A DNA stretch of 16,144 nt from Bacteroidota bacterium (GCA_030613125.1 JAUWMO010000039.1:1-16144); one strand, 5' to 3'. Numbered from the stretch's first letter, positions 7,023 through 14,401 are shown. Made by a program: numbers and translations. Notes: generated from the letters alone by a model not told the origin.

Positions 7023-9257
7023 ATGATATTAAAAGAATTGAATAAAAAATACAATGAGGTCTGTACTTCAGTAGTTGAAAAAAAATTAAAAAATGCGCTG
7101 GATATTCTCAAAGTATTGGTTGATGAAACCCATCTTGGTGATTTCAAAGACAGATTGTACCAAATGGAGAATACATATGAGAACCTGCTAAAATATACAC
7201 TCGAAGGCATAGATGACCCTGAGAGAAAGAAAGTATATAATCACTTGCTTTTATCCATTTTAAAACTAGCTGACCAGGCAAAGGGAAAGATCCTCTCAGG
7301 TAGTTCAGGATGGCATTCCTACTCGCTGAAAAAAGAACTTGACAAAGAGCAAACTCTTACAGGAAAAATTATTGTGGAGAAACTTGAGGACTTAAGTTTT
7401 AAACATCAGCTTGATGAAGCACTTAAAGAAGCCAAGGTCCTTGAAACACCCCGCCAGTCTTTCGAATCTCAAAAACATACAGAAGTTATTTCAAGAATAT
7501 TCACACATCTGTGGCTTTCAAATTATTATAAAGAGGCCGAGAAAGGCCTGATTAGTACCATTCAGGATCCCGACAGGTTCTATTGGTATGAAAGGAGTAT
7601 ACTTGTGAGTTCCATTTCTTTATCACTAGTACGGCATTTTGATGTTCAAAAATTCCTTTCATTGTATGATTTTTATCAAATGGGGGAATTTGAAGTATGG
7701 CAAAGAGCTTTAATTGGCCTTATTATGGGGTTTTATCATTATAACTCGCGGATAAACTTATACCCTGAACTTTTAGGCCTGATGAAAAAGCTTGGAAACC
7801 GGGAGGGTATCGAGAAAGAGTTTGAACAAATTCTTATCCAGTTCTTAAGATCGGGAGAAACTGAGAAGATTTCAAGAAAGATCAGGGATGAGATAGTTCC
7901 TGAAATGACGAAGCTGGCCCCAAAACTGAGTGACAAACTGGACCTGGACAAATTAATACCCGATGATTTCCTTGAGGATAAGAACCCTGATTGGGAAAAG
8001 ATCTTTAAGGAATCAGAAGGTTTATATGAAAAAATTGAAGAATTTTCCCAGCTACAGATGGAAGGTGCCGATGTTTTTATGTCTGCTTTTTCGCAATTAA
8101 AACAGTTCTCATTTTTTTCTGAAATGAGTAACTGGTTTTTACCTTTTCATCCTGATAATCCAGTTATTGATGATTCTTTTGAATTTGAAGATCCGGAATT
8201 TGATAAAAATCTGTTTTTAAATGGGCTTGAAAAAACAGGATATATGTGTAATTCTGACAAGTATTCCTTTTGTCTGAATGTTAAACTTATGCCTGCAGTT
8301 CAGAAATCTATGCTATTGAAACTTTTTCAGGCTGAATTAGAAAGTATGGAAGATCTGAATAAGGAAGAGAAAATGCTTGACACCTCAAAAAAGTCTAAAA
8401 CTATTTATACACAATACATCCATGACCTGTACCGGTTTTATAAATTATACCGGTTTAAAGGTGAATTTTCTGACATATTCAGCACAAAAATGGACTTCTA
8501 CAATACCGGATTCTTTAGAGAGCTTGTAACAGATGATTCATTACTCAGAAATATTGCAGTATATTATTTTCAGAACGAGCATTTTGAGGAAGCAATTAAA
8601 ATTTATTTGAATCTGAAAGGAATTGAAGTAAATCCGGAAATTATTGAAAAAATTGCTTACTCCTATCAGAAACTTAAAGAATATAAATCGGCTCTGGAAT
8701 ATTACAAAAAGGCAGAGATATTCAATACAAAAAAAGAATGGGTATTAAAAAAGATCGGATTATGTTACAGTCACCTTAAACAGCCTGAAAATGCGCTTGA
8801 GTATTACTTAAGAGCTGAAAATATCAATCCCGAAAACCTTTTTACGCAAGCCTCCGTTGGTCACTGTTATCTTGAATTAGGAGATTTTAACAAAGCTCTG
8901 AAGTATTATTTTAAAGTTGAATACTTAAACCCAAAGAATACAAAAGTATGGAGACCCATTGCCTGGTGTTGCTTCGTAGAAGGAAAGTTTGATACTGCAG
9001 AGAAATATTATAAACGGATATTGAAGCAATCTCCTAATAAATATGATTTTATGAATATGGGACATCTTGAATGGTGCCGTGGAAATAAGATAAAAGCAAT
9101 TGATCTTTACAAGAAAAGTATCGCTTCAAAAGGAAACAACCTCCAGGAATTTCTGATAAGCTTTGAAGAAGATAAACATCACCTCCTTGAGAATGGCATA
9201 AATGCTGAAGATATTCCCATTCTTCTGGACCATCTTCAGTATCAATTGGGGGAATGA
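7023..9257 (+). CDS. Large tetratricopeptide-repeat protein of unknown role
   Basis: This protein has 744 residues, with no signal peptide and no membrane helix, so it is probably cytoplasmic. About residues 510-700 hold a run of TPR units with the usual small/aromatic pattern (AVYYFQNEHFEEAIKIYLNL, IAYSYQKLKEYKSALEYYKKA, IGLCYSHLKQPENALEYYLRA, VGHCYLELGDFNKALKYYFKV, IAWCCFVEGKFDTAEKYYKRI, MGHLEWCRGNKIKAIDLYKKS), at least six repeats. The first 500 residues are strongly charged and helical and may be degenerate repeats; I see no catalytic motif. TPR arrays bind protein partners. The gene faces away from the export operon and no copy of the ECF promoter points towards it, so it may be independent of that regulon. 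The next gene is convergent. The ATG start follows an A-rich stretch, suitable for Bacteroidetes translation. Confidence 0.85.
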   Translation: MILKELNKKYNEVCTSVVEKKLKNALDILKVLVDETHLGDFKDRLYQMENTYENLLKYTLEGIDDPERKKVYNHLLLSILKLADQAKGKILSGSSGWHSYSLKKELDKEQTLTGKIIVEKLEDLSFKHQLDEALKEAKVLETPRQSFESQKHTEVISRIFTHLWLSNYYKEAEKGLISTIQDPDRFYWYERSILVSSISLSLVRHFDVQKFLSLYDFYQMGEFEVWQRALIGLIMGFYHYNSRINLYPELLGLMKKLGNREGIEKEFEQILIQFLRSGETEKISRKIRDEIVPEMTKLAPKLSDKLDLDKLIPDDFLEDKNPDWEKIFKESEGLYEKIEEFSQLQMEGADVFMSAFSQLKQFSFFSEMSNWFLPFHPDNPVIDDSFEFEDPEFDKNLFLNGLEKTGYMCNSDKYSFCLNVKLMPAVQKSMLLKLFQAELESMEDLNKEEKMLDTSKKSKTIYTQYIHDLYRFYKLYRFKGEFSDIFSTKMDFYNTGFFRELVTDDSLLRNIAVYYFQNEHFEEAIKIYLNLKGIEVNPEIIEKIAYSYQKLKEYKSALEYYKKAEIFNTKKEWVLKKIGLCYSHLKQPENALEYYLRAENINPENLFTQASVGHCYLELGDFNKALKYYFKVEYLNPKNTKVWRPIAWCCFVEGKFDTAEKYYKRILKQSPNKYDFMNMGHLEWCRGNKIKAIDLYKKSIASKGNNLQEFLISFEEDKHHLLENGINAEDIPILLDHLQYQLGE

Positions 9258-9318
9258 CCATTCCTTAATAGCAGGGGAAATTATACATTATACGTTATAT
9301 TTGGAGGAATAATGGGTG

Positions 9319-9345
9319 TTTCCAATATTACATTTTTCCAATATT
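9319..9345. repeat. Short direct repeat after the TPR gene
   Basis: TTTCCAATATT occurs at 9319-9329 and again at 9335-9345. It lies in the 253-base gap between the convergent TPR and Spy-like genes, which otherwise holds only AT-rich sequence, several GTTAAC words (9418-9431) and the terminator at 9453-9489. No function is evident. Confidence 0.35.
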
Positions 9346-9452
9346 CCAAAGCTATGGACTTTTTAGATTAGGCTCTAAGTTATAAGTTGTCCATTTGTTT
9401 GTTTATTAACATATAACAGTTAACGGTTAACAACTTTTAACAATAAAAAACA

Positions 9453-9489
9453 TACCCCGTGAAATTTAAGTTCTCTATTTCACGGGGTA
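9453..9489 (-). terminator. Strong intrinsic terminator of the secreted Spy-like gene
   Basis: TACCCCGTGAAAT (9453-9465) pairs perfectly with ATTTCACGGGGTA (9477-9489), a 13-bp stem with an 11-base loop. On the minus strand the stem is followed by TG and a run of six T (the A-run 9445-9450 on the plus strand), so it terminates transcription from the Spy-like gene, 22 bases after its stop. The plus strand has no T-run after the stem, so it should be weaker for the TPR gene. Confidence 0.88.
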
Positions 9490-9510
9490 CCCTAAAATTA
9501 ACCTTACTAT

Positions 9511-10128
9511 CTAATTGTCCTGAATACCAGGTCCGTATCCTGGGCCAAATCTACCATACCTGAGTCCCGGGCCATAACCATCTGATCTGTATCCCCGTCC
9601 GAATCCCGGGCCATAACCACCTGATCTGTATCCCCATCCGAATCCCGGGCAATTGCCACTCATCCTGAAATTTCCACGACCTCTTCGGCCATAAAATCCC
9701 TGTCCACCAAAACGACCACCTCGCGAGCCTATCATTAATTGTTGTTCTTCAGTGAGAATTGATCTGAATTTTACTCTAAAATCAGCATTTAACTTAGCCA
9801 GTTTATTCTGCAGTTCAGTTCTTTCATCAATATTATTATTAATCGCCTTCATATCGGGTTTTTCTGCATTTATAAGAGTCCTGTTGTGTGCCATGTTCTC
9901 AACCAGTTGATCCCGCAGAGGCTTAACTTCTTTCAGGTGGGTCAGCCTGAAATCTTTGATCTGTGTTTGCTGTTCTTCAGTCAGGTCCAGTATCGGGTAT
10001 CTGAAGTTCTCCCAATTCTGACTCTGACCCCAGTATGCTCTGCCTCTCTGAGCAAATGTGTTTAATCCAGCCACCATTAAGGCAGCTACTAATAAAATAG
10101 TTCCTTTTTTAAATTTTGATGTTTTCAT
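9511..10128 (-). CDS. Secreted Spy/LTXXQ-family protein with Gly/Arg/Tyr-rich tail
   Basis: This is a 205-residue periplasmic protein. Residues 1-26 are a signal peptide (basic start, GTILLVAALMVAGL core, cleavage after NTFA). The helical core (about 40-132) carries the two hallmark motifs LTEEQ at 49-53 and LTEEQ at 125-129, as in Spy, CpxP and ZraP, which act as periplasmic chaperones or metal-responsive modulators. The tail (136-205) is Gly/Arg/Tyr/Pro-rich and contains repeats of GYRSGGYGPGFGR type, encoded by a 39-bp tandem repeat. The gene follows the ECF sigma cluster but has its own copy of the ECF promoter about 45 bases upstream and its own terminator. I infer that it is an effector of the envelope-stress response. 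Whether it binds unfolded proteins or metal cannot be read from the sequence; a single Cys160 lies in the tail. Confidence 0.85.
   Translation of the reverse strand: MKTSKFKKGTILLVAALMVAGLNTFAQRGRAYWGQSQNWENFRYPILDLTEEQQTQIKDFRLTHLKEVKPLRDQLVENMAHNRTLINAEKPDMKAINNNIDERTELQNKLAKLNADFRVKFRSILTEEQQLMIGSRGGRFGGQGFYGRRGRGNFRMSGNCPGFGWGYRSGGYGPGFGRGYRSDGYGPGLRYGRFGPGYGPGIQDN
9565..9650 (-). repeat. 39-bp tandem repeat inside the Spy-like gene
   Basis: Two units with a 39-base period (beginning TCCCGGGCCATAACC at 9565 and 9604) differ at only a few positions, and a partial third unit follows. Each unit encodes 13 residues of the Gly/Tyr/Arg tail. Tandem repeats of a whole number of codons can expand or contract without breaking the frame. 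Confidence 0.8.
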
Positions 10129-10172
10129 GATTTATATATGTTAATGATTCAATAATTAAAACGTTTTCTATC

Positions 10173-10203
10173 ATTAGACAGGGAACAAAGTTTATTTATT
10201 CCC
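10173..10203 (-). promoter_or_regulatory. ECF sigma promoter of the secreted Spy-like gene
   Basis: On the minus strand this reads GGGAATAAA (10195-10203), 14 bases, TGTCTAAT (10173-10180). Both boxes and the spacing are identical to the site before the sigma gene itself. The predicted start lies about 38 bases before the ATG at 10128. In the 331-base gap 10129-10459 this is the only feature I can support; the remainder (10204-10459) shows no ORF, repeat or clear terminator. Confidence 0.8.
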
Positions 10204-10459
10204 GGAAAGGATAATTTTATTTTTTTCTTACCAAAGAGATAATAAAAGCAAATTGTGAAACCATGATTTTCGAATTTCAGGCTTATAATTAACCAGGGAA
10301 GAAGATGTTGGCTTATTGGTTTTCCGGGATGTTTTGGAGAACTACTCTATGAGTCGTTTGCAACCTGGAAAACTTGGCTGGCAGTTTGTGTCGCTCTACA
10401 ATAACTCTACTAATAAAGGGCATTAATCATCAACAAACCCATATTCTTTTTTCAATTCG

Positions 10460-10882
10460 TTATGGAAACTGACGTGGTCCGGAACCATCTCTTTGTCTTC
10501 CACCCTGATGACGTCCTCGTCCATACCTTCCGGAAGGAGGGCCTCTACGTCTTCTTCTTTCAAGCCTCTGGATCTGTTCCTCGTTTAATAAAGGTTTCAG
10601 CTCATCTCTGTAATCTTTCATCAACCGGACAAATTCCTCCCTGTACTTTTCCTTCAGTTCCAAGTTGTTTCTAGAAAACTCATCAATAATAGGCAGAATT
10701 TTTTCTTTTTGCTCTTCAGTAGGATTAAGGATTTCAAGTGCATGATACTTAAACCCTTCATATGAAGCATAAGAACGGAATTCTTTTAGTCGCCTGTTGT
10801 TCATGTAAGTTGAACTTAACCATCCCAGGATAAAACCAATCAGAAGGGTAAAAATTATGATCAGTAACGATTTTACTTTCAT
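10460..10882 (-). CDS. Membrane-anchored Spy/CnrX-like periplasmic protein
   Basis: This is a 140-residue protein with one N-terminal membrane helix (about 4-24, LLIIIFTLLIGFILGWLSS) and no cleavage site, so the rest faces the periplasm. The helical domain (about 35-110) carries two LTXXQ-like motifs, LNPTEEQ (52-58) and LLNEEQ (98-103), as in the Spy/CpxP/CnrX group. The tail from 109 is Arg-rich then Gly/Arg-rich (RRRRRGPPSGRYGRGRHQGG). It is third in the sigma operon, 35 bases after the anti-sigma gene. In the Cupriavidus cnrYXH system a membrane-anchored sensor of this fold (CnrX) works with an anti-sigma (CnrY) and an ECF sigma (CnrH). I infer the same arrangement here. The signal could be metal or misfolded protein; the motifs do not decide. 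Confidence 0.8.
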   Translation of the reverse strand: MKVKSLLIIIFTLLIGFILGWLSSTYMNNRRLKEFRSYASYEGFKYHALEILNPTEEQKEKILPIIDEFSRNNLELKEKYREEFVRLMKDYRDELKPLLNEEQIQRLERRRRRGPPSGRYGRGRHQGGRQRDGSGPRQFP

Positions 10883-10917
10883 TTGTTTTCTGAATTTATA
10901 TTTAACATAATAATAAT

Positions 10918-11346
10918 CTAATCATTAAGATCTTCATATAACAAATAACTTACAAGGTTATCGTCAGAATATGGATCACCTCCTGTGAAGGAATCAAGAG
11001 AGAAAGAATAATCACTAAGATATATACTCAGTAGCAGGATGATTATTGCAGCCACTCCGGTCAGGGCCACCCTTTTGAATACGGAAAAGAGGGTCCGGTT
11101 AAAATCAGATTTTAAAATAAACGACTTTTTTTCTTCTTCTATACGAACCATTATCCTGTTTTTAAACCCGGGATTAAAAGAATACTGTTTTGAGGCAATA
11201 ATCTTACGCATGGTCTGAATTTTCTTTTTCTCAGATCTAAGCTCGCCTGAACTTGCTAAAGCCTTCTCAAGCTTTCTTTTTTCGCCCGAATTAAGCTCGT
11301 CATCAAAAGATCGCACCAAAAGTTCATATAATTCTTTTTCTATCAT
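10918..11346 (-). CDS. Single-pass membrane anti-sigma factor
   Basis: This is a 142-residue protein whose start lies six bases after the sigma factor stop. The N-terminal part (1-75) is a charged helical cytoplasmic domain that begins ELYELLVRSFDDELNSGEKRKLEKAL, similar in style to anti-sigma domains that bind ECF factors. It lacks the HxxxCxxC zinc motif of the ZAS class. One membrane helix (about 93-110, VALTGVAAIIILLLSIYL) is followed by a short acidic periplasmic tail of about 30 residues. The placement and topology make it the inhibitor of the adjacent sigma factor. How it is released, by proteolysis or by a sensor such as the next gene's product, is inference. Confidence 0.82.
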   Translation of the reverse strand: MIEKELYELLVRSFDDELNSGEKRKLEKALASSGELRSEKKKIQTMRKIIASKQYSFNPGFKNRIMVRIEEEKKSFILKSDFNRTLFSVFKRVALTGVAAIIILLLSIYLSDYSFSLDSFTGGDPYSDDNLVSYLLYEDLND

Positions 11347-11352
11347 AATTTA

Positions 11353-11913
11353 TCAGATTAGAGACGTCAATATTTCTCTTAAATTTTTCTGTGCTCGTGA
11401 CAAACGTGAAAGGACTGTGCCCAGAGGGAGATTTAAAATTTTTGCTGTTTCCCTGGTACTATAGCCCTCTATTAACCTCAGAACTATAACAGATCGAAAG
11501 TCCGGATCAATCTGCTGTAATGCTTTGTCAATCTGCTCTTTAGAATCTGCCTCTGCGAACTTATCACCCGGTTGCGGCACCTCGTACATACTTTCGTCTG
11601 TCTCGCCGTTCTTATAAAAAAGTGATATAGTCTTTTTCTTTTTATTTATTTCATTGAGAGAAAGATTAATTGCAATCCGCGTCAGATAAGTACCTAAGGC
11701 TGATTCCCCCCTGAACTTATGCAAAGAACGGTAGAACCTGATGAAGGTCTCCTGACCCACATCTTCTGCCTCGTCGGTATCGCCTAACATACCTATTGCA
11801 GTACGTGCGACCTGTTGTTCATATCTTGAAACGATCACCCCGAATGCCCTGTCATTCCCTTCCCTGGCAAGTTCTATCAGTTCGCTCTCTCCTAAGCCTG
11901 AAAGGTCTTTCAC
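11353..11913 (-). CDS. ECF-type RNA polymerase sigma-70 factor (RpoE-like)
   Basis: This is a 186-residue group-4 sigma factor. Region 2 spans about 24-95, with the family signature DTDEAEDVGQETFIRFYRSL (45-64) for core binding and -10 recognition. After a linker of about 30 residues, region 4 (about 128-182) contains the helix-turn-helix YSTRETAKILNLPLGTVLSR (151-170) that reads the -35 box. No region 1 or 3 is present, as expected. The start is GTG at 11911-11913: the overlapping ATG upstream runs into TGA at once, and the GTG frame is closed by TAA TAA a few codons upstream. The gene heads an operon with its anti-sigma and the CnrX-like protein, and carries upstream a promoter of the type it is inferred to recognise, which implies autoregulation. 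Confidence 0.93.
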   Translation of the reverse strand: MKDLSGLGESELIELAREGNDRAFGVIVSRYEQQVARTAIGMLGDTDEAEDVGQETFIRFYRSLHKFRGESALGTYLTRIAINLSLNEINKKKKTISLFYKNGETDESMYEVPQPGDKFAEADSKEQIDKALQQIDPDFRSVIVLRLIEGYSTRETAKILNLPLGTVLSRLSRAQKNLREILTSLI

Positions 11914-11930
11914 ATGCGCTCTTTTTGGTT

Positions 11931-11961
11931 ATTAGACAATAAAGACTCTGTGTTTATTCCC
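11931..11961 (-). promoter_or_regulatory. Autoregulatory ECF sigma promoter
   Basis: On the minus strand this reads GGGAATAAA (11953-11961), 14 bases, TGTCTAAT (11931-11938). The predicted start is near 11924, leaving a leader of only about ten bases before the GTG start, with AAAAAGAG just upstream of the start as a possible ribosome contact. Confidence 0.8.
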
Positions 11962-11972
11962 AAAATTGGGAA
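11957..11972. promoter_or_regulatory. Inverted repeat over the -35 box of the sigma promoter
   Basis: TTCCCAA, AA, TTGGGAA form a 7-2-7 inverted repeat that shares five bases with the -35 box. The other two ECF promoters do not have this repeat, so it may be an operator that affects only the sigma gene. Confidence 0.4.
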
Positions 11973-12014
11973 ATTAATTTAAAATACAACCTACATGATA
12001 ATGATATTTATAAA

Positions 12015-12105
12015 ATTTCAAATGGTTTCAAATAGTTACAAAGTAGTTACAAACAGTTAAACAATCTGAAACGACATGAAATAACCTGGAACAATATGGA
12101 ACTAA
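12015..12105. repeat. Degenerate tandem repeat with a period of about 10 bases
   Basis: Successive units read TTTCAAATGG, TTTCAAATAG, TTACAAAGTAG, TTACAAACAG, TTAAACAATC, TGAAACGACA, TGAAATAACC, TGGAACAATA, TGGAACTAAA. About nine units share a T-rich start and an AAA/GAA core, drifting gradually from one end to the other. The stretch lies in the 331-base gap between the divergent sigma and permease genes. A period close to one helical turn suggests bent DNA or protein contact on one face. Confidence 0.55.
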
Positions 12106-12244
12106 AAAAAGATGGTTTCAAAATATACTGATCAATTGCTACTTATTATTCTATGTAGAACTATATATGGCAATGTGTTTCCTTTTAGACATTTTTTGGA
12201 TATTTTTATTCAAATTTACAATTGTTTAAATAAAATTTGTTCTT

Positions 12245-13462
12245 GTGAAATTAAAAACCAGACTTCAATTATCCACCCTTATGTTTCTCCAGTATTTTAT
12301 TTGGGGCGCGTGGTATGTTACAATAGGTACCTTTATGCTAACTGATTTACACTTTGACGGGACCCAGGTTGGTCTTATATATGGCACTTTTGCCATTTCT
12401 GCTATGATCTCACCATTTTTTGTGGGTTTAATAGCTGATAAATTTTTCGCCACTGAAAAAGTACTTGGAACGCTTCATCTGCTGGGGGCTTTGTTATTAT
12501 ATATAGCATCCACTGCAAAAACGTTTCCCCTGTTTTATCCCAGTATGCTTATTTATACGCTTACATATACACCAACTATGGCATTATCGAATTCGCTTGC
12601 TTTTCATCAAATGAAGAATCCCGGTGTGCAATTTCCGGGCATTCGGGTATTGGGTACTATTGGATGGATAATTGCCGGTTTGTTTATTGGTTTTATGGCC
12701 ATAGAAGATTCTGTTAACCAATTATATGTAGGTGCGATTGCTTCACTTATACTAGGCATTTATAGTTTTACTTTACCTCATGTGCCACCTAAGAAAGGAG
12801 CCGGGGAATCCATAAAACAAATTCTTGGCCTGGATGCCCTGGCATTGTTAAAACAGAGACCATTTGCAGTTTTGATTATCGCATCTATTCTTACATGTAT
12901 TCCCCTTTCATTTTACTTTAGTTTTACAAACCCATTTTTGAATGAGCTTGGGATGGTTAACGCGGCAGGAAAGATGACCATGGGGCAGATGTCGGAGATT
13001 ATTTTTCTGTTCGCAATGCCCTTCTTTTTTAAAAAATTAGGCGTGAAAAAAATGATACTACTGGGCATGCTTGCATGGTTGATAAGATATATAATGTTTT
13101 CATTGGGTAATGTGGAAAGTTTGGTCTGGATGCTTTATCTGGGTATAATATTACATGGGATATGTTATGATTTCTTTTTTGTTACAGGACAAATATATGT
13201 CGATACCAAGGCCCCCTCTAACCTCAGGAGTTCTGCGCAGGGAATGATAACGTTTGCCACATACGGTTTTGGAATGTTCATCGGAACCTGGTTTTCAGGG
13301 AAGATAGTTGATCTTTATTCTGTGACTGATGGAGGCGGTATCATGCATCAGTGGGATAAGATATGGCATATCCCTGCGATTATTGCTGTAATAGTTCTTT
13401 TCTTTTTTGGTTTTGTGTTCAGAGAAAAACGACAAGCAGAAGTACAAACTTCCGAAAATTGA
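12245..13462 (+). CDS. Nucleoside:H+ symporter-family MFS permease
   Basis: This 405-residue inner-membrane protein is dense in hydrophobic helices throughout, consistent with twelve membrane segments. It opens MKLKTRLQLSTLMFLQYFIWGAWYVTIGTFM, the typical start of the Nuc_H_symport (NupG/XapB) family, in which the Trp-Gly-Ala-Trp stretch of helix 1 is well conserved. The phrases LTYTPTMALSNSLAFHQM (about 103-120) and FPGIRVLGTIGWIIAGL (about 130-146) are also family landmarks. The length matches E. coli NupG (about 418). The start is GTG; the first in-frame ATG (12281) would cut into helix 1. It is 27 bases upstream of the isomerase-like gene, so the two form an operon for uptake and use of a nucleoside or a sugar-like compound. 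Bacteroidetes members next to sugar isomerases may carry substrates other than nucleosides. Confidence 0.9.
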   Translation: MKLKTRLQLSTLMFLQYFIWGAWYVTIGTFMLTDLHFDGTQVGLIYGTFAISAMISPFFVGLIADKFFATEKVLGTLHLLGALLLYIASTAKTFPLFYPSMLIYTLTYTPTMALSNSLAFHQMKNPGVQFPGIRVLGTIGWIIAGLFIGFMAIEDSVNQLYVGAIASLILGIYSFTLPHVPPKKGAGESIKQILGLDALALLKQRPFAVLIIASILTCIPLSFYFSFTNPFLNELGMVNAAGKMTMGQMSEIIFLFAMPFFFKKLGVKKMILLGMLAWLIRYIMFSLGNVESLVWMLYLGIILHGICYDFFFVTGQIYVDTKAPSNLRSSAQGMITFATYGFGMFIGTWFSGKIVDLYSVTDGGGIMHQWDKIWHIPAIIAVIVLFFFGFVFREKRQAEVQTSEN

Positions 13463-13489
13463 AAATTCTATTTAACTAAAATAAACAAA

Positions 13490-14401
13490 ATGAAATTAGG
13501 ATTTGTAAGTGCAATTTTAGCCGACCAGTCGCTGAATGAAGTTCTGAATTTTGCGTCAGACAATGGTTTTTCCTGTGTTGAACTGATGTGTTGGCCAATG
13601 GGTAAGGCAGAACGAAGGTATGCTGGAGTAACGCATATCGATGTTACAGGGTTAAAGAAAGAAAATGCGGTCAGGATCCATGAGGATCTTGACAGAACAA
13701 ATGTGACTATTAGTGGACTGGGTTATTATCCCAATCCTCTTTCACCAGATGAGGATGAGAGAGATGCTGTTATTGAACATTTGAAGAATGTGATCAGAGC
13801 AGCCAAAATTCTCGGGGTTTCGGTGGTAAACACTTTTGTTGGCAGGGATTGGAATAAAAACATTGACGAAAACGGGGTGCTTTTCAAAAAGATATGGCCG
13901 CCGATTGTAAAGTTTGCTGAAGATAATGGAATAAAAATAGGGATAGAGAATTGTCCGATGCTTTTTACTACTGATGAATGGCCGGGAGGGAAAAATCTTG
14001 CTTATAGTCCGGCTATCTGGCGACGAATGTTTGAAGAAATTCCCAGTAATAACTTTGGACTGAACTTTGATCCCTCGCATCTTGTTTGGCTGGGAATAGA
14101 TTACCTGAAGGCTATTCGCGAATTCCAAAACAAGATATTTCATGTTCATGCAAAGGATGTAAGGATCGATGTCGATAAACTTTATGAGGTCGGCTATCTT
14201 GGCTATCCTTTACAGTACCATACTCCGAAATTGCCTGGCCTGGGAGACGTTAACTGGAGCATGCTTTTTTCAGAACTTTCAGACACCGGATATGATGGTC
14301 CTGTATGTATTGAAGTGGAAGACCGTGCGTACGAAGAAACCCTTCAAAGCCGTAAAAGCTCTCTTATTCAGAGTGCCAGGTTCCTGAAACAGTTTATGTA
14401 A
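13490..14401 (+). CDS. Sugar-phosphate isomerase/epimerase-like TIM-barrel protein
   Basis: This is a 303-residue cytoplasmic protein of the xylose-isomerase-like TIM barrel (AP_endonuc_2) superfamily. The fold starts KLGFVSAIL and follows with VELMCWP at the second strand. The four expected divalent-metal ligands are at the strand ends: Glu153 in GIEN, Asp194 in NFDPSH, His220 in HVHAKD and Glu275 in CIEVED. Members with this set isomerise or epimerise sugars or inositol derivatives; the exact substrate is unknown. The gene follows the MFS permease closely, which suggests that the transported compound or a product of it is the substrate. The protein has the usual family length and looks intact. 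Endonuclease IV is an unlikely alternative, because its additional zinc-binding histidines are not evident. Confidence 0.9.
   Translation: MKLGFVSAILADQSLNEVLNFASDNGFSCVELMCWPMGKAERRYAGVTHIDVTGLKKENAVRIHEDLDRTNVTISGLGYYPNPLSPDEDERDAVIEHLKNVIRAAKILGVSVVNTFVGRDWNKNIDENGVLFKKIWPPIVKFAEDNGIKIGIENCPMLFTTDEWPGGKNLAYSPAIWRRMFEEIPSNNFGLNFDPSHLVWLGIDYLKAIREFQNKIFHVHAKDVRIDVDKLYEVGYLGYPLQYHTPKLPGLGDVNWSMLFSELSDTGYDGPVCIEVEDRAYEETLQSRKSSLIQSARFLKQFM

Noticed and set aside
10204..10459. A possible gene or RNA in the gap after the CnrX-like gene
   Set aside because: I found no frame of protein-like composition, no strong hairpin and no tRNA-like cloverleaf; only the promoter at its edge is supported.
12112..12345. 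A 77-codon frame upstream of the MFS permease
   Set aside because: It overlaps the permease start in another frame, is Cys/Ile/Tyr-rich without pattern and has no recognisable domain.
13742..14149. A 135-codon minus-strand frame inside the isomerase-like gene
   Set aside because: It is antisense to a gene with intact active-site motifs and has no recognisable domain.
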